From Actinacidiphila glaucinigra (GTDB taxonomy: Bacteria > Actinomycetota > Actinomycetes > Streptomycetales > Streptomycetaceae), in assembly GCF_900188405.1 (NCBI RefSeq), contig NZ_FZOF01000005.1:1-64000 (forward strand): a stretch of DNA of 64,000 nucleotides, written 5' to 3'. This document shows positions 1 to 14,367 of the stretch, in pieces; within the stretch, counting starts at the first letter, position 1, and each line of letters begins with the position of its first letter. The position numbers and the translations under genes were made by a program. Below the pieces are notes generated by a model. The model was not told where the DNA came from and ran no database searches. It saw only the letters and a program-made list of their open reading frames with translations.

Positions 1-704
1 GAGCGGTTCCACAGCGGCTCGAACATCGTGTTGGCGAAGCGCAGCGCCAGGATGTTCTGGACCGTCTCCTTGCCCAGGTAGTGGTCGATCCGGAACACCT
101 GCTCCGGGGCGAACACCTCGTGGACGAGCGCGTTCAGTTCACGGGCGCTGGCCAGGTCGTGGCCGAAGGGCTTCTCGATGACGGCCCGTCGCCAGGAGCC
201 CTCGGGGGCGTCGGCGAGGCCGTGCTTCTTCAGCTGCCGGACGACCTTGGGGAAGAACTTCGGCGGCACGGAGAGGTAGAAGGCGTAGTTGCCGCTGGTC
301 CCCCGGGCCGCGTCCAGCTCGTCCACGGTGACGGCCAGTTGCTTGAACGCCACGTCGTCGTCGAAGTCGCCGGGGATGAAGCGCATGCCCTCGGCGAGCT
401 GCTGCCAGACCTCCTCGCGGAACGGCGTACGGGCGTACTCCCGCACCGAGTCGTGCACGACCTGCGCGAAGTCCTGGTCGGCCCAGTCGCGGCGGGCGAA
501 GCCGACGAGTGAGAAGCCCGGCGGCAGCAGGCCGCGGTTGGCCAGGTCGTAGACGGCCGGCATCAGCTTCTTGCGGGACAGGTCGCCCGTCACACCGAAG
601 ATCACCAGTCCGGACGGCCCCGCGATGCGCGGGAGCCGCCGGTCGGACGGGTCGCGCAGGGGGTTGGACCACGGGGTGCCGGGTCCGGTCGTGTCCTTGC
701 TCAT
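1..704 (-). CDS. zwf: Glucose-6-phosphate 1-dehydrogenase, 3' end cut by window edge
   Basis: First, NADP-linked step of the oxidative pentose phosphate pathway: glucose-6-phosphate to 6-phosphogluconolactone, cytoplasmic. Only the first ~234 codons are present because the gene runs off the left edge. The reading begins [12 protein letters not shown]. It contains the N-terminal dinucleotide-binding stretch [17 protein letters not shown] and the active-site stretch EKPFGHD followed by [14 protein letters not shown], with the substrate-binding RIDHYLGK signature of the family. The ATG overlaps the tal stop codon (ATGA), so translation is probably coupled to tal. The family is certain; activity cannot be judged from a partial gene. 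Confidence 0.96.
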   Translation of the reverse strand, partial: MSKDTTGPGTPWSNPLRDPSDRRLPRIAGPSGLVIFGVTGDLSRKKLMPAVYDLANRGLLPPGFSLVGFARRDWADQDFAQVVHDSVREYARTPFREEVWQQLAEGMRFIPGDFDDDVAFKQLAVTVDELDAARGTSGNYAFYLSVPPKFFPKVVRQLKKHGLADAPEGSWRRAVIEKPFGHDLASARELNALVHEVFAPEQVFRIDHYLGKETVQNILALRFANTMFEPLWNR

Positions 705-1840
705 CGCGCTTCGGCTCCCTTGCCGTTCAGTGCGGTTGCGACGGCCTGCAGCAGTTCGGCCCAGGCCGCCTCGAACTTCGCCACGCCCTCGTCCTCCAGT
801 TGCCGGACGACCGCGTCGTAGGGGATTCCCAGCCGTTCCAGGGCCGCCAGGTCGGCGCCGGCCCGGTCGTAGTGGCCGGTGACGGTGTCGCCGTCGACGC
901 GGCCGTGGTCGGCGACGGCGTCGAGGGTCGCCTCGGGCACGGTGTTGACCGTTCCCGGCGCGACGAGTTCCTCGACGTACAGCGTGTCGCGGTACGCGGG
1001 GTCCTTCACTCCGGTGGAGGCCCACAGCGGACGCTGCTCGTGGGCGCCGGCCGCGGCGAGCGCGGCCCAGCGGCCGCCGGTGAAGAACTCCCGCTGCGCC
1101 CGGTACGCCAGCCGGGCGTTGGCGAGCGCGGCCCTGCCCTTCAGCGCCGCGGCCTCGTCCGTGCCCAGTTCCGTCAGCCGCCGGTCGACCTCCGTGTCGA
1201 CGCGGGAGACGAAGAAGGAGGCGACGGAGTGCACGGTGGACAGGTCGATCCCGGCCGCGCGGGCCTTCTCCAGGCCGGCCAGGTAGGCCTCCATGACCTC
1301 GCGGTGGCGGTCCAGGGAGAAGATCAGCGTCACGTTCACGCTGATGCCGAGAGCGGTGACCTCCGTGATGGCCGGCAGGCCCTCCGTGGTCGCCGGGATC
1401 TTGATCATCGCGTTGGGGCGGTCGACGAGCCGGGCGAGCCGCACGGCCTCGGCGACGGTCGCCTCCGTGCGGTGGGCGAGGCGCGGGTCGACCTCGATCG
1501 AGACCCGGCCGTCGCGTCCGCCGGTCGCCTCGTACACCGGTCGCAGGACGTCGGCCGCGGCACGGACGTCGGCGGCGGTCATCGTGCGGACGGCTTCGTC
1601 CGGGGTGACGCCGCGCGCGGCCAGGCCGGCGAGTTCCTCCCGGTAGTCCTCCCCCGAGCCGATGGCGGCCCGGAAGATGGACGGGTTCGTGGTGACGCCC
1701 ACCACACGTCCCGACGTGACAAGCCGGGCCAGGTCGCCGGAGGCGATGCGTCTGCGTGACAGGTCGTCGAGCCAGACCGAGACTCCCTCGGCGGCAAGTC
1801 GCTGCAACGGTTCCGCGGTTGCGGTTGCTTCTTCGTTCAC
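701..1840 (-). CDS. tal: Transaldolase
   Basis: Transfers a dihydroxyacetone unit between sedoheptulose-7-phosphate and glyceraldehyde-3-phosphate in the non-oxidative pentose phosphate pathway. About 379 aa, the long actinobacterial form. It shows the N-terminal [12 protein letters not shown], the TTNPSIF segment and the active-site lysine region [13 protein letters not shown], followed by [16 protein letters not shown] place the start at the GTG at 1840, because AAGGAA lies about 10 nt upstream of it. An in-frame ATG at 1849 is only about 1 nt from that ribosome-binding site. It overlaps zwf by 4 nt. Streptomyces operons of this kind usually carry transketolase upstream of tal; none is seen here and the next gene encodes a sigma-like factor. 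Confidence 0.95.
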   Translation of the reverse strand: MNEEATATAEPLQRLAAEGVSVWLDDLSRRRIASGDLARLVTSGRVVGVTTNPSIFRAAIGSGEDYREELAGLAARGVTPDEAVRTMTAADVRAAADVLRPVYEATGGRDGRVSIEVDPRLAHRTEATVAEAVRLARLVDRPNAMIKIPATTEGLPAITEVTALGISVNVTLIFSLDRHREVMEAYLAGLEKARAAGIDLSTVHSVASFFVSRVDTEVDRRLTELGTDEAAALKGRAALANARLAYRAQREFFTGGRWAALAAAGAHEQRPLWASTGVKDPAYRDTLYVEELVAPGTVNTVPEATLDAVADHGRVDGDTVTGHYDRAGADLAALERLGIPYDAVVRQLEDEGVAKFEAAWAELLQAVATALNGKGAEAR

Positions 1841-2051
1841 TGTGATCATCTTCCTTCTGCGCTCGCATCAACCGCGACGGGCCCCAAACGATTCCCGGCC
1901 GCCGGAACCCGATTTCCGCAGGTCGCGGGGTGTCCCGGCAGGGATGACCGTCCGAGCCACGGGATCGTGACGAAGCGGCGAAGATCACACATCGCGCGGG
2001 TGGCGGGCGGGCCCGCCCGCGCTTGGCAACACCGCCCCGCACGGCGGCTCG

Positions 2052-2822
2052 TCATCCGCGGCCGGCCTGCCCGGCACCGACGAGGCCGCCGGAGAGGTGC
2101 TCCTCCTCGGACACCCCCGTACGCGGACCTTCGGCCGCCCACAGCCGCAGTCGCGCGTCGTACAGCCAGTACGCCGCGATCGAGGGAGGGACGTCCATGA
2201 TGTCGGCTATGTCCTCGTATTCGAAACCTTCGACCGACGCGAGGTACACGGCGAACCGCTGCTCCTTCGGCAGCGCGAGGAGCGCGGCCCGGACGTCCGC
2301 CTCGGGCAGCAGCACGAAGTCGTCCAGCGCCAGGGCGCGCACCCCGTGCGGGACCCCGGACTCCGGCGGCAGCACGCACACGTCGGGGTGGGGGCCGATG
2401 AACGCGGTGGCCAGCAGGTCGTAGAGCCAGGCCCTGTGGTCGACGCCGTCGAGGAGCCGCGGGAACGCGGCGTGGGCCCGGGTGAAGACCTCCAGCACGA
2501 GTTCCTCCGCCTCGGCCGGGTCGCCCGTGACGCCCGACGCGGCCCGGTACAGGGGGTCCAGGTGGGTGAGCACATCACGCTCGAAGCGGGCCGCGCACCC
2601 GAGGGAGTCGTCACCACCGGACGTCAGCGGTCCGTCGAGGGCCTGCCGGGCCTGCGGGGTGCGGACGGTCCTGCGGTGCCGGCCGCTGCCGGGGTCCGTA
2701 CCGCTCCCCCGCCCGTACGGCTCGCCGTCGGCGCGCCGACCCCGGTGCCGGCCACCGCCCGGGCCTGGTCCCGCGTACCGGATTGCGGCGGTGGGCTGGG
2801 CGTTCGTCAGCGACTGAGGCAT
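2052..2822 (-). CDS. ECF-like RNA polymerase sigma factor
   Basis: A 256-aa protein. After an unusually long, Gly/Arg-rich N-terminal extension of about 75 residues it shows a sigma region 2-like helix set (FERDVLTHLDPLYRAASG through AWLYDLLATAFI, residues ~79-140). A region 4-like helix-turn-helix follows (LPKEQRFAVYLASVEGFEYE then DIADIMDVPP, from residue ~184). It probably directs RNA polymerase to a small regulon; no target or anti-sigma gene is visible nearby. The ATG at 2822 has GGAAAGAG about 6 nt upstream. Longer in-frame readings extend through the operator and are less likely. It diverges from the MarR gene and shares its control region. The family assignment is good; the regulon is unknown. 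Confidence 0.78.
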   Translation of the reverse strand: MPQSLTNAQPTAAIRYAGPGPGGGRHRGRRADGEPYGRGSGTDPGSGRHRRTVRTPQARQALDGPLTSGGDDSLGCAARFERDVLTHLDPLYRAASGVTGDPAEAEELVLEVFTRAHAAFPRLLDGVDHRAWLYDLLATAFIGPHPDVCVLPPESGVPHGVRALALDDFVLLPEADVRAALLALPKEQRFAVYLASVEGFEYEDIADIMDVPPSIAAYWLYDARLRLWAAEGPRTGVSEEEHLSGGLVGAGQAGRG

Positions 2823-2901
2823 GTGCGTCTCTTTCCGGGATGGCTTGCGGAGTCGGTCCGGCGATGCGGGCAGGGGTCGCCGCACCACGCGGTTCGGCGC
2901 T

Positions 2902-2943
2902 ACTTGCTTCGCGCAGCAAATATATATCCTTCGCGAAGCAAGT
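2902..2943. promoter_or_regulatory. Tandem MarR-type operator in divergent promoter
   Basis: Two related 16-bp sites, TTGCTTCGCGCAGCAA (2904-2919) and ATCCTTCGCGAAGCAA (2926-2941), start 22 bp apart, about two helical turns. The outer arms ACTTGCTTCGCG (2902-2913) and CGCGAAGCAAGT (2932-2943) form a perfect 12-bp inverted repeat around an AT-rich centre (TATATAT). The site lies 12 bp upstream of the MarR start and 80 bp upstream of the sigma start, so it probably serves autoregulation and control of the sigma gene. Confidence 0.8.
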
Positions 2944-2955
2944 AAAGTGAGGGGC

Positions 2956-3432
2956 ATGCCCGACGCCGCACACCGCCCGGAATCCACCCCGGAACCCACA
3001 TATCCACTCAATGCAGACGAAGAAGACCTGATGCGGTCCCTCAGCCGCGTCATCTACGCCCTGCCCCGCGCGCTGGACGCCGACTTGTCCCGTGAGCAGC
3101 GGCTGCCCCTGATCGAGTACCAGGCGCTGATGAACCTCTCGGAGGCTCCGCGCCGGCAGCTGCGGATGAGCGACCTCGCCACCGCCTGCGAGATGTCGCT
3201 CAGCGGCATGACGGGCGTGGTGCACCGGCTGGAGGGCCAGGGGTACATCCGGCGGGTCAAGTGCGTGCGGGACGGCAGGGGCTGGAACGCCGTCCTCACC
3301 GACACCGGACTGACCCGCCTGGAGGAGGCCTGGCCGTCCCACCTGGCCTCCATGCGCCGCCACTTCCTGGACCACCTCGCGGGTCTCGACCTCCGCGCGC
3401 TCGGCGCGGCGCTGCGCGCCGTGGCCACCTGA
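2956..3432 (+). CDS. MarR-family transcriptional regulator
   Basis: A 158-aa winged-helix regulator. It contains the MarR core: helix YQALMNLSEAPRRQLRMSDL, recognition helix region CEMSLSGMTGVVHRLEGQGY and the wing RRVKCVRDGRGWNAVLTDTG, then a C-terminal dimerization helix pair. The start is the ATG at 2956 with AGTGAGGGG just upstream; an upstream ATG at 2821 would run through the operator. MarR proteins usually repress their own promoter and a neighbour and are released by small ligands, often phenolics. The tandem palindromes between this gene and the sigma gene fit that role. The ligand is unknown. Confidence 0.9.
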   Translation: MPDAAHRPESTPEPTYPLNADEEDLMRSLSRVIYALPRALDADLSREQRLPLIEYQALMNLSEAPRRQLRMSDLATACEMSLSGMTGVVHRLEGQGYIRRVKCVRDGRGWNAVLTDTGLTRLEEAWPSHLASMRRHFLDHLAGLDLRALGAALRAVAT

Positions 3433-3583
3433 CCCGCGGCCGTCTTTCCCGAGGTCAGGGAGGCGCCGACGGGCACCGGCCCGCACCGTCGCGCGGAGGC
3501 CTGATCTCGCGCCGCCGTGTCCCGGACGTGCATACTCAGGCCCTGCGGGCGCGCCGGCACCCGCGACGATCGGGAGGTGCGCG

Positions 3584-4588
3584 ATGGTGTCGTCGTCGGG
3601 AACGGAATCCCGGAGGGTCACGATCCATGACGTCGCCCGGTCCGCCGGGGTGTCCCGGCAGACCGTGTCGCGGGCGCTCAACGACAAGGACGAGATCGAC
3701 GGCGCGACCAAGCAGCGTGTCCTCGACGCCGCCCGTGAACTCGGCTACCGGCCGAGCCGCTTCGCGCGCGGCCTGGTCCGGCAGGACACCACCACGATCG
3801 GGCTGGTCATCCCCGACCTGCTCAACCCCTTCTTCACCGAGGTCGCCGCGGCCGCCCTGGAGGCGGCCCGGGCGCGCGGCTGGCACGTCGTCGTCTACGA
3901 CACCGCGGACCGCGCCGAGGAGGAGTTCGGCACCCTTCAGGTGATCGCCTCGCAAGTGGACGCGGTGGTCGGCTACTTCAGCTGCTCCGAGCAGGACCTC
4001 GAACGCTTCACCCGCGGACTGCCGGTGGTGCTCATCGGCCGTGAGCACCACACCGGGCGGTTCAGTTCGATCCGCATCGACGGCGAGGAGGGCGTGCACA
4101 CCGCGGTCGCGCACCTGGTCGCCGCGGGTCACCGGCATATCGGCATGCTCGACCACGACGGCCGCGCCGAGCCGAGTGTGCGGCGCGAGTGGTTCGCGAC
4201 GGCCGCGGCGGCCCACGGGATCGCCGCGGACAGGGTGGTCGGGGCCCCGCAGTCGGCCGACGGCGGGGGGACGGCACTCAGGAAGCTGCTCGGCACGCAC
4301 CCCGAGGTCACCGCGGTCTTCACCTTCAACGACATCATCGCGATCGGCGCGCTGCGCGAGGCACGCCGGCTGGGCAGGAGCGTCCCCGAGGACCTCGCCG
4401 TGGTCGGCTTCGACGGCCTGCAGCTCGGCACGCTCGTCGAACCCCCGCTCTCCAGCGTCGCGCTCGACACACGCCGCCTCGGCGCACTCGCCATCGACCA
4501 GGTGGCACGCCTGCTGACCGGGCTGGAACCGCTCGGTGCCGACGACCTCGTCGTGCGGGCGCAACTGCGGCTGGGCGGTTCCGCTTAA
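3584..4588 (+). CDS. LacI-family sugar operon regulator
   Basis: A 334-aa repressor with an N-terminal LacI helix-turn-helix (VTIHDVARSAGVSRQTVSRA, residues ~11-31). A periplasmic-binding-protein-like sensor fold follows, beginning TTIGLVIPDLLNPFFTEVA, with the typical late motif LAVVGFDGLQLGTLVEPPLS. The start ATG has GGGAGG upstream. It precedes, in the same direction, an ABC sugar transporter and two glycoside hydrolases, with a strong triple-unit operator in between (4671-4706). It is therefore almost certainly the local repressor of mannoside/galactoside uptake. The effector sugar is not known. Confidence 0.93.
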   Translation: MVSSSGTESRRVTIHDVARSAGVSRQTVSRALNDKDEIDGATKQRVLDAARELGYRPSRFARGLVRQDTTTIGLVIPDLLNPFFTEVAAAALEAARARGWHVVVYDTADRAEEEFGTLQVIASQVDAVVGYFSCSEQDLERFTRGLPVVLIGREHHTGRFSSIRIDGEEGVHTAVAHLVAAGHRHIGMLDHDGRAEPSVRREWFATAAAAHGIAADRVVGAPQSADGGGTALRKLLGTHPEVTAVFTFNDIIAIGALREARRLGRSVPEDLAVVGFDGLQLGTLVEPPLSSVALDTRRLGALAIDQVARLLTGLEPLGADDLVVRAQLRLGGSA

Positions 4589-4670
4589 CCTCCCGGACTC
4601 GTGTGCGCCGCAAACCCTTGACACTTGAAGGCACCGGAGCGCACACTTCCGAACAATTCTCAATCACCCC

Positions 4671-4706
4671 GTGAGCGTTCACGTGAACGCTCACGTGAAC
4701 GCTCAC
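4671..4706. promoter_or_regulatory. Triple-unit LacI-type operator upstream of sugar ABC operon
   Basis: Three contiguous 12-bp units: GTGAGCGTTCAC (4671-4682), then its exact reverse complement GTGAACGCTCAC twice (4683-4694, 4695-4706). The first two form a perfect 24-bp palindrome. A -35-like TTGACA lies upstream at 4618-4623. The site lies about 160 bp before the binding-protein start and downstream of the LacI gene, the expected place for its operator. Confidence 0.85.
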
Positions 4707-4829
4707 GGGACCAGAACAACCGGTTTTGCCCCTACTTGCGACGGGCGTTCGGTGCTTGCGCCGGAAACCCGTTGCGCTTGTGTCCCTTCTCAGCAGCACG
4801 TCCCGCCTGAGGTGTCAACGTCGACCCGT

Positions 4830-4845
4830 CTAGCGACCTCGCTAG
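4830..4845. promoter_or_regulatory. 16-bp palindrome in the 5' untranslated region
   Basis: CTAGCGA-CC-TCGCTAG is a perfect 7-bp inverted repeat with a 2-bp centre, 21 bp before the start codon of the binding protein. It may be a second operator half-turn or a small mRNA stem near the ribosome-binding site. It does not resemble the triple-unit operator. Confidence 0.4.
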
Positions 4846-4866
4846 TCGTCCTCCGGAACGGAAACC

Positions 4867-6204
4867 ATGAGCAGCACAGTCACGCGCATCCGCCTCGCCG
4901 CCGTCGCCGCGGCAGCCAGCATCGCCGTACTCGCCGGATGCTCATCGCCGGCTCCTTCGGGTAACAGCGCAGCGGCAGACTCCTGCGCGCCCGCGAAGGG
5001 CAAAGTCACCCTCCAGTACTGGAACACCGTTCCCGGCATGGACGAAGTCGTCGCGCTGTGGAACAAGAAGAACCCGAACATCCAGGTCGAGACGAAGAAC
5101 ATCTCCAACGACCAGTACGGCACCATCGGCAACGCCCTCAAGGCGGGCAAGGCGCCGGACCTCGCGCAGGTCGGCTACGACGAACTGCCCAACCTGCGCA
5201 GCCAGGACGCCTTCACGGACGTCTCCGCCTGCAAGGCGGCCACCGGCGCCAAGTCCGCGTTCGTGCCCTGGACCTGGTCGCAGGCCAGCTTCGGCGGCAC
5301 CGGGGTGTTCGCCATGCCGCAGGACACCGGCCCGATGGCCCTGTACGTGCGCAGCGACATATTCAAGCAGCACGGCCTGGAGATCCCCAAGACCTGGGAC
5401 GAGTACGCGACCGAGGCGCAGAAGCTGCACAAGGCCGACCCGAACCTCAGCATGACGTTCTTCGACCCGAACAACGCCGAGTGGTTCAACGGCCTCCTCT
5501 GGCAGAACAGCGCCGAGATGTACTCCTACTCCGGTGACAAGTGGCACGTCACCGTCGAGTCCGAGCAGAGCAAGCAGGTCGCCGACTACTGGCAGAAGCT
5601 GATCGACGCCAAGCTGGTGCGGACCGACCTCGCCCACGGCTCGACGCAGATGTACACGGCGTACCAGAAGGACCAGATCGCCACCTACGTCGGCGCCGCC
5701 TGGGGCTACAGCATGTTCCGCGACAACCTGCCCAAGCAGGCCGGCAAATGGTCCATCGTGCCGATGCCGACCTGGGGTACCAACGCCGCGTCCGGTGACT
5801 GGGGCGGTTCCACCGTCGCCTTCATGAAGGGCGGCAAGCACCCCTTCGAGTCGGTCAAGTTCAACACCTGGCTGAACACCGACCCGGAGGCCCTGGCGCT
5901 GGAGAACAAGCTGGGCGGCCTCTACCCGGCGGCCACCGCCGGTCTGGCGCTCCCCGCGCTCTCCCAGGGCGTGCCGTACTACAACAACGAGAAGATCTTC
6001 GACGTCTTCGCCGACTCGTCCACGAAGATCGACACCGGTTTCACCTGGGGCCCGACCCAGAAGACGGTGAACCTGGCGCTGCAGGACGCGATGGCCAAGG
6101 CGACCGCCGGTGAAGGCACCGTCGGCGACGCGCTGACGGCCGCCCAGGACGCCGCGCTGAAGTCCATGAAGGACCAGGCGATCCCGGCCGCGGCGGGCGA
6201 GTGA
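4867..6204 (+). CDS. Sugar ABC transporter substrate-binding lipoprotein
   Basis: A 445-aa extracytoplasmic binding protein (SBP_bac_1, CUT1 type). The signal peptide ends in the lipobox LAGC with Cys25 as the lipidation site. The mature part starts with KVTLQYWNTVPGMDEVVALW, the typical beta-strand/helix opening of this family. Later aromatic-rich stretches (WTWSQASFGGTG, WGYSMF, WNTDP-like) would line a glycan cleft. It is first gene of an operon with two permeases, a GH38 and a GH2 enzyme. That suggests it imports an oligosaccharide carrying mannose and/or galactose; this is inference. No ATPase gene is present, as usual in Streptomyces, where a shared MsiK-type ATPase serves many such transporters. 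Confidence 0.93.
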   Translation: MSSTVTRIRLAAVAAAASIAVLAGCSSPAPSGNSAAADSCAPAKGKVTLQYWNTVPGMDEVVALWNKKNPNIQVETKNISNDQYGTIGNALKAGKAPDLAQVGYDELPNLRSQDAFTDVSACKAATGAKSAFVPWTWSQASFGGTGVFAMPQDTGPMALYVRSDIFKQHGLEIPKTWDEYATEAQKLHKADPNLSMTFFDPNNAEWFNGLLWQNSAEMYSYSGDKWHVTVESEQSKQVADYWQKLIDAKLVRTDLAHGSTQMYTAYQKDQIATYVGAAWGYSMFRDNLPKQAGKWSIVPMPTWGTNAASGDWGGSTVAFMKGGKHPFESVKFNTWLNTDPEALALENKLGGLYPAATAGLALPALSQGVPYYNNEKIFDVFADSSTKIDTGFTWGPTQKTVNLALQDAMAKATAGEGTVGDALTAAQDAALKSMKDQAIPAAAGE

Positions 6205-6211
6205 CCGCGGC

Positions 6212-7162
6212 ATGACCGACCTCGCAACCCGCGCGACGCGCGTGGTGGCGACCACCGAGGGCCGCCGCCGCCGTCACAACGGCGGCGGCCCCCGGGCGGG
6301 CACCATCGCCGCCTTCGTGACCCCGTTCTTCCTGCCGTTCGTCCTCTTCTACCTGGTGCCGATCGGCTACGCGCTCTGGCAGAGCCTGCTCGTCGTGCGC
6401 CGCACCGGCGGCCAGTACGGCACCTCGTACACCACCTTCGGAGGCTTCGAGCAGTACACGCAGGTCTTCCAGAACACCGAGTTCTGGGGCAGCATCGGGC
6501 GTATCGGGCTCTTCGGCGTCGTACAGGTGCCGGTGATGCTCTTCGTCGCGCTGGTGATGGCGCTGCTGCTCGACACCCCCCTGCTGAAGCTCAAGTCGTT
6601 CTTCCGCATCGCGGCCTTCATGCCGTACGCCGTGCCCGGCGTCATCGCCGCGATCATGTGGTCGTACCTCTACTCGCCGCAGCTCAGCCCGGTCGTCGAC
6701 GCGCTCAAGGGCCTCGGCCTCCAGCCCGACTTCCTCGGTCCGGGCGCCGTGCTGTGGTCGGCGGCGAACGTGTCGACCTGGCTCTGGACCGGCTACAACA
6801 TGCTGATCATGTTCTCGGCCCTGCAGTCGATCCCGCAGGAGCTCTACGAGGCGGCCAAGCTCGACGGCGCGAGCAACTGGGCCATCGCCTGGCGGATCAA
6901 GGTGCCGATCATCGCCCCGTCGGTCGTCCTGACCACGGTGTTCTCCATCATCGGCACGCTGCAGCTGTACGCCGAGCCGGCCGTTCTGCGGCAGATCTCC
7001 TCGAACATCTCGAGCACCTTCACCCCGAACATGCTCGCGTACACGGTGGCCTCCGGGAACAACTACCAGCAGGCGGCGGCGATCTCCGTGGTCATCGCCG
7101 TCATCACCTTCGTCTTGAGCTTCGGGTTCATGCGACTGACCTCGAAGAAGGCGGGACTGTGA
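6212..7162 (+). CDS. Sugar ABC transporter permease (MalF type)
   Basis: A 316-aa inner-membrane permease with six predicted hydrophobic segments. A basic N-terminal tail precedes the first segment (AFVTPFFLPFVLFYLVPIGY). The ATPase-coupling EAA loop is clear as ELYEAAKLDGASNWAIAWRI, residues ~210-229. It lies 7 nt after the binding protein and overlaps the next permease gene by 4 nt (GTGA), so all three are one operon. MalF/MalG pairs form the transmembrane channel of CUT1 importers. Confidence 0.93.
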   Translation: MTDLATRATRVVATTEGRRRRHNGGGPRAGTIAAFVTPFFLPFVLFYLVPIGYALWQSLLVVRRTGGQYGTSYTTFGGFEQYTQVFQNTEFWGSIGRIGLFGVVQVPVMLFVALVMALLLDTPLLKLKSFFRIAAFMPYAVPGVIAAIMWSYLYSPQLSPVVDALKGLGLQPDFLGPGAVLWSAANVSTWLWTGYNMLIMFSALQSIPQELYEAAKLDGASNWAIAWRIKVPIIAPSVVLTTVFSIIGTLQLYAEPAVLRQISSNISSTFTPNMLAYTVASGNNYQQAAAISVVIAVITFVLSFGFMRLTSKKAGL

Positions 7163-8031
7163 GCGACCGGACCACGAGCACCCGGACCCCCGTCCGCGAG
7201 AACCGGATCAGCCGCACGGCCGCCATGGCGCTGATGCTCCTGCTGGCGGTCTACTTCCTGCTGCCGGTGTACTTCCTGGTCGTCGCGGCGACCAAGCCGC
7301 AGGGCGATCTCGCCTCCACCAACGGCCTGGCGTTCTCGCACTTCGACCTGTTCGGCAACCTCGACACCCTCTTCACCCGCAGCGACGGCATCTTCGGGCG
7401 CTGGGCGCTGAACAGCGTGCTGTACGCGGTACTGGGCGCGGCCGTCGGGACCCTGATCTCGGCGCTGTGCGGCTACGCGCTCGCCAAGTTCAGGTTCCGG
7501 GGCCGGGAGTTCCTCTTCTCCGTCATCCTCGGCGGGATCCTCGTTCCCACCACCGCGCTCGCGCTGCCGCTGTTCCTGCTGTTCTCGGCGACCGGGCTCG
7601 TCAACACCTACCTCGCGGTGTTCCTGCCCAGCATCGTCAGCCCGTTCGGCGTCTACCTGGCCCGGATCTTCGCCGCGTCCGCCGTCCCGCAGGAGATCCT
7701 GGAGTCGGCGCGGCTGGACGGTGCCGGGGAGTTCCGGACGTTCTTCTCGGTGGCGTTCAAGCTGATGACGCCCTCGCTGGTGACCATCTTCCTGTTCCAG
7801 TTCGTCGCCATCTGGAACAACTTCTTCCTGCCGATGGTGATGCTGCAGAAGGAGTCGCTCTTCCCGATCACGCTCGGCCTCTACCAGTGGAACGGCCAGA
7901 CGGCCCGTGCCCCGCTGCTGCAGGAGTCGGTGATCACCGGTTCGCTGGTCTCGATCCTGCCCGTGATCGTGGTGTTCATCCTCCTCCAGCGGTTCTGGCG
8001 CACCGGACTGGCCGCCGGCTCGCTCCGCTAG
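7159..8031 (+). CDS. Sugar ABC transporter permease (MalG type)
   Basis: A 290-aa permease partner of the preceding gene. The start is the GTG overlapping the previous stop (GTGA), giving MSDRTTSTRTPVRENRIS. The first membrane segment is ALMLLLAVYFLLPVYFLVV. The EAA coupling loop is EILESARLDGAGEFRTFFSV near residue 180, and a final hydrophobic segment ends the protein. MalG-type permeases end shortly after the last helix, as here. Expected role: second half of the channel for the same oligosaccharide. Confidence 0.93.
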   Translation: MSDRTTSTRTPVRENRISRTAAMALMLLLAVYFLLPVYFLVVAATKPQGDLASTNGLAFSHFDLFGNLDTLFTRSDGIFGRWALNSVLYAVLGAAVGTLISALCGYALAKFRFRGREFLFSVILGGILVPTTALALPLFLLFSATGLVNTYLAVFLPSIVSPFGVYLARIFAASAVPQEILESARLDGAGEFRTFFSVAFKLMTPSLVTIFLFQFVAIWNNFFLPMVMLQKESLFPITLGLYQWNGQTARAPLLQESVITGSLVSILPVIVVFILLQRFWRTGLAAGSLR

Positions 8032-8099
8032 CCCCGCACTCCCCCTTCTCCCGTTCACCCCTTCCCCGCCGCCCCACCAGCACAGAAGGTCCCGTTCCC

Positions 8100-13903
<5,804 letters not shown>

Positions 13904-13953
13904 CGTGCCCCGGCAGGGGGCCGCGGTGAGCGGCCCTCTGCCAGGGTGGTGGC

Positions 13954-14349
13954 ATGAAGTACATGGTGTTGATGTACGCCGACCCCGCGGCGACCGAGGC
14001 GATGACCGCCGAGGAGCGCGCCGAGGTGTTCCGCCGGCACGACGAGCTGCACAAGGATCTCGCGGGCACCGGCGAGCTGCTGAACGGCGCCGGACTCGCC
14101 CTCCCCAGGGACACCACGACGATCCGGCTGCGCCGGGACGGGACGACGACGGAGGACGGACCGCTCGCGGGGGCGACGGAGCAGCTGACCGCCTACTACG
14201 TGGTCGACTGCGCGAGCCCGGAGCGCGCGCTGGAGATCGCCGGACGCGTCGTCGACTTCCACGTCGTGGCGGTCGAGGTGCGCCCCGTCCACGACTCGTT
14301 CGGCATGGAGGGGGGCCGACCGGACGGCACCCCGGCGCGGCAGGCGTGA
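13954..14349 (+). CDS. YCII-related (DGPF) domain protein
   Basis: A 131-aa ferredoxin-fold protein opening MKYMVLMYADPAA. It carries the DGPLAGATEQLTAYYVVDC segment that names the DGPF family. Such proteins are common in Streptomyces, often next to ECF sigma factors, but their reaction is not established. It may be co-transcribed with the GH2 gene, since the gap is only 50 bp, though the biology gives no obvious link. Confidence 0.85.
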   Translation: MKYMVLMYADPAATEAMTAEERAEVFRRHDELHKDLAGTGELLNGAGLALPRDTTTIRLRRDGTTTEDGPLAGATEQLTAYYVVDCASPERALEIAGRVVDFHVVAVEVRPVHDSFGMEGGRPDGTPARQA

Positions 14350-14367
14350 AGGCCCCCCGTCCCGGGT

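Noticed and set aside
139-672. Minus-strand frame of 177 aa at the left edge
   Set aside because: Arg/Pro-rich shadow frame of zwf, which is clear in another frame of the same strand.
4671-4706. CRISPR-like or phage att repeat
   Set aside because: Units are contiguous 12-mers without spacers and sit in a sugar-operon promoter, so an operator is the simpler reading.
7467-8099. N-terminal extension of the GH38 frame
   Set aside because: It overlaps the permease gene; the GH38 fold starts at the ATG at 8100.
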